Below, piece by piece: positions 53,283 through 63,200 of a stretch of 64,000 nucleotides of DNA. Source of the DNA: Symbiodinium natans. Lineage: Eukaryota; Sar; Dinophyceae; Suessiales; Symbiodiniaceae. The position numbers and the translations under genes were made by a program. Under the pieces are notes generated by a model. That model was not told the origin of the DNA. It did no database searches and saw only the letters and a list, made by a program, of their open reading frames with translations. How positions within the stretch are numbered: the stretch's first letter is position 1; the number at the start of each line of letters is the position of its first letter. The stretch is from positions 238,501 through 302,500 of the forward strand of contig CAJNDS010000879.1 in NCBI GenBank assembly GCA_905221605.1. The letters are read 5' to 3'.

Positions 53283-53616
53283 GTTTTTTTTGGGTATTTT
53301 TTTGGTTTTTTTTGGGTATGTTTTAGGGTTTAGGGTATGGTTTTGGGTTTAGGGTTTAGGGGTTAGGGTTTAGGGTTTAGGGTTTAGGGTTTTAGGGTTT
53401 TAGGGCTTTAGGGTTTTAGGGTTTTAGGGTTTTAGGGTTTTAGGGTTTTAGGGTTTTAGGGTTTAGGGTTTTTAAGGGTTTAAGGGTTTAAGGGTTTTAG
53501 GGGTTTAGGGTTTTAGGGGTTTTTAGGGTTTAGGGTTTAGGGTTTTAGGGTTTTAGGGTTTTAGGGTTTAGGGTAAGGAAACCAACCCTTAGATTAGAGG
53601 TTAGGGTTTAGGGTTA
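53283..53616 (+). repeat. Interstitial TTTAGGG telomere-type array
   Basis: About 300 bp of TTTAGGG and the variant TTTTAGGG, grading on the left into T-rich TTTTTTGGG units. The orientation is TTTAGGG on the plus strand. It sits exactly between the truncated gypsy relic and the 3' side of the copia element, as if it formed a junction between formerly separate sequences. Confidence 0.95.
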
Positions 53617-54229
53617 ATGCTGCCAAGACACCTGTGAACTCGCACAAGTCAAATCGCCCTTTTCAGATACTGCACTTGATCATAGCTAAAAGGCCTGCAG
53701 AAGGGATATGATGCTTCATCATCAAGACTCCCCCTTTGCAGCATGCAAACTCATATCTAAGGCACACCACTCTTTCAAACACTTGGCCAGGTAGTTGTTA
53801 GGCCGTGGAGTGAGTGCTCAAAGCTCAAGGCCTTTTCTGCGTAACAACACCAACAACGGAGATCTAAAGGAGATCTACGGGGGGACGCCTAAGGACAGGA
53901 CAGGAATCCCAAAGGTCCAGCGAGCTCCCCTTCTCGGAAACAATAGCAGCACTTACCGGCTGCCTACGATCAAGATGCTCTAAACGATACTGCGGTTTCA
54001 AACACTCTGCGACGCTCAAGACTACGGAAAACCAGCTTACGCAAGACGGTGTCCACATACTTATCTGTACCAAGCATAGGACCTAGAAAACCCTTTAAGA
54101 CGCTACTGGCCCCAAAGGAAGGAGAACTTACCCCGTCAACCCTATCTAAACACCCAAAACCTACATCACTTAAGACTAGGAATCAGGACTTCTAGGAGTA
54201 CGCCTTGTTTGAGGTCTACAGTTTCCGCT
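53617..54229 (-). mobile_element. 3' untranslated/LTR part of the copia element
   Basis: 613 bp downstream of the polyprotein stop. A purine tract GCAAAGGGGGAGTC (minus strand, 53727-53739) resembles the polypurine tract before a copia 3' LTR; the LTR would then start near 53726 and be cut short by the TTTAGGG array. No complete LTR can be shown, because the 5' LTR lies outside the window. Confidence 0.45.
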
Positions 54230-57200
54230 TCACTGTGTTAAGCGACGTGGTGGTGTTTTCGGCTTCGGCTCGGCTTTCGGTTGAGATTTCGGCTTAGATT
54301 TTGGTTTGGGACCTGCGGCTTTCGATTTGCTTGGAGGAGGGTTTGGTACAGGAGCTATAGGGGTTGGAGGAGCTACAAGGAACTCAGTTCTCCCCTGCCA
54401 TTGCATCGTTGAGACGTTCGCCCCTTGGCGCGTGACCCTGAAGTTGTCATCAAGAATGCCACTGGTACCATCCCTGAAGATACAGAAAGACCGACGATCC
54501 CCAACCAACCTGCTTAGTGATATCGGAAGTGCTGTCCGACTTGGGTCGAAGAACTGTTGGCGCCACATCGGATGCCATCTTATCAGCAGACCAAGTTCGG
54601 GAATGTAGTGGAAGTTATCTCTGAGCCCTTCAATGGGCTGATGGCCGAGATTTCGGCGAAGCTCCCACTGAATCAATTCTTGTGTCTGCGCGATTAATAT
54701 CATGTCCTGATGAGCTTGCGGGTTCAATTTCGGAGCTGGTGGGGGTTGCTTAACAGGAGGAGACTTTGGGACACCTACAGACTGTGCCTTCGCGGTTGGA
54801 TGCTTTGGGGCAACAGTTCCCAACCAACCTTCAGGCGGTAGTTTCGGCTTAGGGATAGGGATAGCTACAGACTGCGATGTCACGGGCGGAGGCCTTTTTA
54901 CAACGGTTCCCAACCAACCATCCGGGGGCGGTTTTGGTGCAGGAGGCTTACTCTTAGGGTCTACTTCAAGACTCCCACCCGAAACCAGAGACTCTTCCGA
55001 AAGCCCAGAACTCAACGAGGGATGGTGCCCCTGAAAGGAAGTTTGGGTACTTGACTTAGGATCTGGAGCTTTAGTTTTAGGCCCTGCCGCCTGAGACAGT
55101 TCTACTCCCCCGGTCCTAGACCCCTGTCCTATTTCAGGTTCGGGATTTGGGCTTTGAGGTTCCGACCAAATGTCTTCAAGAGAGGCTCTGCGGGATGGGG
55201 ACTCATCTAACAACGGGTCGTAGGGATCATAGGGCTCAACATATAGAGCATACCACCTATGAAACAAGGCTCGTTCTTCTTCTTCTAGCGCCCTAGCGAT
55301 CAAGTCCGCAGCCACAACTTCGACCTGATCCTCTGGCCCTACCAGTCCAACGTCATCCCCAAAAGCGACTACTGTCACCTCAGACCCGTCTACAGCTCCC
55401 TGCGAAGATACTTGTTCTAGAACAGACCCTACTAGTTCTCCGTTCTCAGGTGGCCCCTGAAGATCTCTAAGTCTCCTTGCCCCTTGACTCCAACACCATC
55501 GCAAACACAGTTCCAAAAGTCTTGCGATTAAGACCGTGAACCCCATTACTAGCAGAAGTGGAACCCATGACGCTTCATCTTCTTCATCTTCAGATGGCTG
55601 AGCTTGCGCTCTGGAGATGCTCAGCACCACCACGGCGCATCTTAAGACATGGGACAACTGGACGACTCCAGCCAAGTCAAGTAGCTTCTGCATCCTCTGA
55701 GACGAAAGCGACTTGGTTAATAGGTCCGCGGTCATGACCTCCCCTGGTAGGTGAAAACATTGAAGCTCCTCATTCTCTATTCTCTCGTGCAATCTTCTCG
55801 CGCGAAGTCTCAAATGACGGGTTCTCCATGAGCCCGCCGGGAGAGCGATCAAGCAAGTGCATGCAACGTTGTCCGAATAGAGAGCTGGCGCCACCTGCCC
55901 TACTAGTTCGCGTACCAGGTCACTGACACTGTCTGTCATGACCATACCTTCCATGGCCGCATATAGCTCAGCTTCTGCCGAACTCAGGCAGACGAACGTC
56001 TGCTTTGAGGAAACCCAGCCGATGACAGCGCCGGCCCATTTTAACACCACACCGGTTTGTGACTTTTCGCCCAGCGGTGCAAACGACGCGTCTGTGGCGA
56101 CTTCTAGAGTCCCCTCCGTCATTTCGACCTTCACGCCCTGCGCAGGCTTCGGCCCGTACACCAGGCCCAAATCCGGCTTTCCTCGGAGATATCGCACGAT
56201 GTTTTGGCACACTGCAATCGCCCTGCTAGGACGCTTGCTAGAAAGCTGAGAAGCACGGTTCACCGCCCACGCGATATCCAACCTTGTTTTCGTGGCCAAC
56301 CACGTTAATTCTCCAATCAGCCCCTGCACTAAGCGAACCGACTCCATCTGGATATTCTCTTCTTGGGTCTCCTGATCCTTCTCAGCTGGATACGGCGTCG
56401 ACGCAGTCCCCTCAATTTCGGGATGCCTGTTCAGCAACTCGGTGACATAGCTCACTTGTGTTAGGTAATACCTACCATTGTGCAGCCGGATATCAACACC
56501 AAGAAAGTGCAAACCGTCCTCCGCAAACTTAATGTCGCTGGTCTCCCAAAGCGTCTGAATGGCCCCTGCCACTGATTCCAATAAGCCTCTGCAAGCACTC
56601 AAGAGCATATCGTCAACATATACGCCAATGAGCCCCTTCAAAGCGTTGCTGGAATCCTGGATTTTCCAAAGAGACGGTTCGGAATCGCTCTGTGTTAGTC
56701 TGTACTCCAAACCCTCGAAGGCCCACTTCAGCTGAGAAAGACATTTGTCACGGTGTCGGCTCCATGCCGCCGGGCTTAAGTCCAAGCCGTATAGTGCTCT
56801 CTGGATAACCCATCGCTCCGACGGTGGGATTATCTTGGCCTTGACCAGTATTTTAGGCGGCATCAAGATTATGCGTTTTCCTTTTCCCTTCCGTTCGTGC
56901 AGCGGCGCATACAGGAAGGCTTTTCTTATGTCTAGGATTGCAGCGGTCCACCCACATAGAGACGCCTGTCGCAACTGGATTCTCAACGCGATGGTGTCTA
57001 GCCCAGAGGCGTATACCTCTCGACGAGCAACTGCAACTTGATCGCTCCAGGTCTTCTGCTGAAAGTTTCCGCACGCCACTATGCGCGCGCGTCTTTTTCC
57101 CACCGGTGGCTTTCTCGTGAACACCACCTTTGCAGGTAGGATTTCTATTGCTCCACTCTGCACATCTTCCTCACACAACTGGTTCACGTCGATGGGGTAG

Positions 57201-60200
57201 ATGGCTTCATATTGAAAGCGTAACCCAGTGTATTCGTCCAACAGTGGGGGGACCCACTTTTCAAGTTCGCCCGCTGCTTGCTGCGGGTCGATAGTCCTAG
57301 CCTGCAGGAACACCTCTGGCTCACTTTCTTCTTGTGGGCCCTTCTCGCTTTCCTTCACTGCTAGTGTCCTTATCATAGCCTTGGCTAGCCTCTCGTCATC
57401 ATGCCCGCTGACAGTGCCATCAAGCTTTGTCCCGGAATCGATCCACAGCAACTCCTCTTGCAGCTCTTGGATTTGCGAGTCCAACATGTTGATGTAGCAC
57501 ATGCTTGGGCAGTTTGACGGCCCGGCTTCCCTCAGCGTTTCGGACGCCAACTGACACTCCCAAGAAAAGACCCGTGAGAGAAAGTAAAGGTCAGCTTGCA
57601 GCATTTCTACCAACTTCTCATCCATGGCATACTGCTGGTCATCTACAATGGTGCAGCCTAAGCCACCATCGCCTTCACTACTGTCGTCGCCGACATAGGC
57701 TACTGAAACAGCTCTGACTACTGGCTCGGATCCCTTAGGCAGCGGAGGAACCGGAAACCCAAGCTCCCGAAGTTCCTTTATCGTCGACTCTGGAAGACGA
57801 GTCCATCCTCGAGGTGTATAGGCAACCAAGACGAGACGATTCCCGGTATGAGGAAGAACCTTGTGTCTCCTTTTGGGATTGAATGACACTGGATGATTTG
57901 CTGGGGGGTACAAGATGCCCATATGCTCATCTACATCAGCTTCATCGGTTCTTAGCCCTTCAGGTAACACTCTAATTTCGCCACCTTGAAAATCTCCTAA
58001 TGGAACTACCCAGTTGATGGACCCTTCCGCATTGTTGACATCTCGGTGCCATTCTGAAGGACCCCTCTGACTAACCAGGATCGCAGTATAGGTGGCATCT
58101 GGGACTTCTTGACGGAGATACACGTTCAGGGTTTTTACCATTTCTGGCTTTTGGTGCGTTACCTGGGTGACTCCATAAATACCCCCGTGAGCAAAAGCAC
58201 CAAGAACCGCTAGCCTACCCTTTTCATGCGTTGTCTTATCGGCCCTCCTGTGATTTCTACACGAAGGCCACTTACTCCGAAGTACCAAATCACAAACCGC
58301 TCTCCTTGACATAGCTCCCTGTTCTCTAAGGAGTTTGGCTTCTTGTTCCACCCCATCTACGGCTTCAACATGACACACCTTGAATGAGCTTTCTTCTACT
58401 GGAAGTGCAAACAAGATCGTATGACCCGACTCCTCGTCCTCCGACTCCCCCGATCCCGAATGATTCTCATCCTCATCCACCCAGCTGACTCCAAGACTCT
58501 TTAACTTCTGCAACATTCCCAACATTTCAGGTCCTCCCCCTTGCGGCACTAGGCGGCGCAACCCTCCTTTGGCCCTGATACGTCGACGGGGGACACTTGG
58601 TGCATCAGCTGGTGGAGGCAACGGAGGCTCGGCTTCAGAAGGCACCCTACTCTCACGACCCGTAATGAAACCTCCTAGTGGACGTGGCGCTTTAGGTCTA
58701 CTACCAGCAGCCGGACTGTCCACCGGAAAGGCCTCACTAGGCTGTTCTGCTGCTTCTGGAGGTGCATTCAACGGTTCCGGCTCCCTAACCTTTTGATAAG
58801 CTAAAGTAGTTATTAGGAGTACTGGGGTTCCATCAGGGCGGGTCACTCGCACCACCCAACCCTTTGAGACATGCTCCGACGGCGCCAGGACGGTGGCCTG
58901 AACTGCTCTCGCTGTCCATGATGCCCACCTCCAGGTACGTTCCCTGACATAGATATTCGCGCCAAAGGGAAGCTGTTGCCTTTTAGGAATCACACCCAGG
59001 CCCCTCATTGCTTCATCATACATTGTTTCGACCGAGTATCTCATCGCATGAGGCCAGTCGCTAGACCTAGCACCTACAGAGTGTAGAAGGGATCGGGCTT
59101 GTCGTTTGATAAGGCCTATGAAGCGCTCCGCAAGGCCGTTGGACTGAGGGAGATCTGCTGCAGTTGTCGTGACATGCAGGTCTCTCGCCCTACACCATGA
59201 TAAGAAGGTCTTGTTAACGAATTCCGCTCCGCGGTCGCTATGGACTCGGTGAAGAGGTAGTCCTAAAGTCTTTAACCTTATGAAGATACGAGCCACGGCT
59301 TCAGTGACCTGTTTCGGACTCTTTTTGTACACCGGAATTAGAAACGGAATCCTGATCGCCGGCAGAGGGTCCAGTGAGGCCTCACAAATGGCTTTCCATC
59401 TACGCTCCTCTTTCTTTACCTCGTCCACATCTGCCGGAAGTGGATCTGCCGCAGGCTCCTCTTCGCCTTCAATTTCTGCCCACTCATCTGGGTTTGGTAT
59501 TGGCTCGTCCTGCTCTCCCGCTTTGCCCATATCCTCTTTGTCTCCCTCGTTTTCAGAGATAACACCTACCCCACGTCCGTCATCTTCAACTGGCTCACCA
59601 TTTTTCCAGAATCTTGGGAAGGTGTATACTCCTACGACTGCATACCGCGCAATGCCCTCCTGATCTGAACCTTTAGTATAAGGACCCGTAAGATCTACGC
59701 AAAGGGAAAACATATGCGCATGCTTTCTACGACGGCAAGGATGGTGGAATGCTGCCGATTCTAGGCAGGCTCGGCAGTCACCCCGCCATGGAGCGTGCCC
59801 ACGTTGGCAATGTTCTTTAAAGGACTGCTCCTTCGGTTTAAGGCGGGATACTCTAGGGAAAGGAGGATTCAGCTCGCTACAGATTCTGCGCACTACTTCA
59901 GGGTCCATTCCTTCATCTATCATGAGCCCGGACAAAAGCCGAATCCTGTCCCTTACCGCATTCACATTTTCTTCTCTGCTACTAGACCACAACTCCCACC
60001 CTCGCTGAAGAATGGATACCAATCCCGGCGCCCATTTCGAGGCCTTACTTGTGCGCTCCATCCTTTCTCTTAAGGACTCTGTGTCACTAGAGGTAGAGAT
60101 CCACCGCGCGGTCGGAGGAACAACCTTGTCGGAAAGTTCTTCGGCTACCATCCACGAGGACGTTGCAAAGACCGATGGTTTTACATGGTCATGCCCTAAA

Positions 60201-63200
60201 GCGCCCTGGTCAAACCGTACTTTATACAGCCCTAACCCTTTGATTTCAGGCCATTCCCAAAGCGATGGCAACGCTTGTGCCTCAGGGGAAGGATCCAGCT
60301 CCGCAGGATCCCTGGGGTGCTCAAACCCAAGATACGCATTCCCTTCCTGAACCTCCTGAGTCACATGCATCAAGAAGAGCATTCTCAAGATTAGTACGGT
60401 ATCTCGAATCGCCAAAGTCCTCTCCTTACCTGTCAATCCCTCTAGTCCGAACCGCTCGATTCCATGTCTCGCCCTCAAAACGCGTGGTCCCGGAGACCTA
60501 GCCCTAGACCGTGACATCGTCCTACACGGAGGACCACCCAGTATCCCTTTTACTTTGCCAGACAGGATCTCTTGAAGTACATACGAATAGAGAGACTCGT
60601 TAAACAAGTCCCTTCCCCGATTCAATTCTACCTCTAGAAAGGCCTCATCATGCTTAGCCTTCCAGGATTGTTGCCCCGAGAACAGATGTACCAGCACCCG
60701 TTGCGCTTTCTTTAGCCTACGTCGAGCCCTGCGATTCAGACCTGTTGTTTGGGCATCGTTGGTTTCAGGGTTCACCTGCAAAGGAGCGACCTGCTGAAGG
60801 ATGTCGTGAGGCACCTCCGGGAAGATCTTCTTAGCGTACGCAGCCAGAACGACTGACTCTTTCTTGGCATCTCCCCTACAGGCATTTAGAGCCTCCTTCA
60901 AAGACCCTTGGATCTCAAAATCCGGACTCTCACTTAACTGCATAGCCTTGACTCTCAGTTCCCTGACTCTGATCTTGTCCTCCAATTCCAGAATCAAGTC
61001 CATCAGCAACTCTTGAGCGATCATAGGACAACCCTTGACCAAGGTAACCGGAAGCTCACCTCTCGTAGGGTGAGTCAGGCGAATCCCCTCTGTTGACCAC
61101 TCTAAAACCATACCCAGACACTCAATCGCGGGTCCTAGAGGCAGTATCGGAGTGACCCTATGCGCAGTGAGCAGGGTGCCTTGCTCATTCATCCGAAGCT
61201 CAGTTTGTCCAGCAGCCAACTCCACTTTTACTACACTAGCCTGCTGAAGCTCCTTGGCAGATCCTTGACGAAGCGCGTTAGTAGCCCCGCCATCGATTAG
61301 TCCCAAGGTGTTTTCTTCCGCTTTCAGAAATCTCACAGACACGCACGGTTGCCCTTGGCTCCCCGCAGATTCCACTACCCGCAACGATGGGCTTGGATCT
61401 TCACGAGTAACCCCTAGCTCCCACGCAGTCTCTAGTTCATCGACCAGAGCTCGGGCATCTGCTACTCCTAGGACCATCCTGCCATGAACAGTCCTTACAC
61501 CCAAAAGCCCTCTTAGTGGATGCTTGACAAGTGGTCCCTGAAAATCCCAACGGACTTCACATCCTAGGACCTCAACCACCTTTCCCAGAGGGATTACCGC
61601 AGGCTTCGTGTCCATGGAAAGCAAGGACCCCTTTGATGACATTCGCCCTACAGATAGACCTACCGGAAGCATAATGTCACAGGCCACTGCAGATTGATAC
61701 TCTCTGACTTGCGCATATCGGTACACATGAGTCGCGCCTGAATCCAAGAAAGCTTCTGCAACTGAAATACGCTCATCTTCACCAACAACAACCTCTACAC
61801 CAAACGTACAGAACCTAGGAACATCCTTTTCAAACCCTGGAAGCTTCAATTCACGGAAATCACCCATGTCGGCTCCATCCGGCTCTAGCCGATCCCTGCT
61901 CTCGCTGGCCCCATCTGGCTCTAGCCAGCTCAGGCGATTGGCCCCTTCCGGCTCTAGCCAATCTGGATGAACGGTCCCTTGCGGCTCTAACCGAACATCT
62001 GCCCTTGAGCGAGTCCATTTCGGAACCCCGCCCTCACTACTTCTAGGTGATTCCTGTAAATTCGAAGCAACCTCCCCAATTCCCCCCGGACCACAACTGA
62101 CCTTCAAATCCGAAGTTGAAGCACCACACGAAACCGGACCAAACGAAACCGGACTCCCCCCATCCTGCAAGGATGCCACTCCGGGCCCCTGAAGACATGC
62201 CAAACGAATCCCTTTCAAGACCCGACCAGCTTCTTGCTCTGCGGATGTCCCTGCAGCTGCGGAGGTGTTTCCGCTATGTGTAGATGCGTTTGTAGCAACT
62301 TCGGCGATGACAGGTCCTGGGGTTTCTACTGTAGCCGCTGCAATGTTCGGCTTGCCTCCTTTTGGAGGCCCACCCTTGTTACCCTTGTTGCCCTTACCGC
62401 CCTTGCCTCCCTTATCCCCTTTCTTGAACTGAGGACCTTGAAGAGTAGGGCATTCAGGACGACGATGATTCGTTGCGGGATCTGTGGCTCCGCAAGCATA
62501 ACATACTTGTTGCCGAGCAGCTTCTGCAAAGTCGTGCAGGTTTCTACAATTATCCCCAAAAGCACACCCGCGCGGCGTTAGGTACCCCTTGCACGTCGGC
62601 TTATTTTCCTGCCCTTCCCTTGTACCCCCGGAACCCCCGGAACCCCCTTGGTCTTTACCCTTCGGCTTCCCTTTAGGCTTCCCTTTTGGAGATCCTTTCC
62701 TAGGGTTGTTTGGGGCGTTTGGGCTTGCTACATCATCAGTCTCAGTGGCCTTTGCTACGCGTGGCTTCTTGGGATCTGACTCCAACCCATACTCGAGAAG
62801 CTCCGCTTCGGCCTGAACATGCTTCAAGTACGAAAGGACTGACTCCAGCGTGGGTGCATGGTCTAGGCTGCTCTGTACCCTGACAAAGGACAGTCTAAAG
62901 CTGGCTTGCGTGTAGCTCTTGAGAACTCCCGCCATCAACGAGTCGATTCCCTTGAGAAGAAGAGACGGATCAGGCATCGAAATACCCAACTGCCTCCCCC
63001 GGGAGGCCCACCGTGACCATCGTCTTAACTTTAAGTTCGCATCCGAAGGACTACTAGCCACACCTGGGTTGTGTAGATAAGAGAGGATAAGTTGTCGCTC
63101 TTTGGCCCCGCCAGGCTGACCCTTAATCAACACCCTGAATAGCACGCCAACCGTTGTCAGATCCCCTTGCGATATGAGTTCTTCAGAGAGATCCTTAGGC

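Noticed and set aside
54230-55660. An envelope gene in the copia element
   Set aside because: Only membrane-like helices are visible. There is no separate ORF, fusion peptide or cleavage site, so only an extension of unknown role is claimed.
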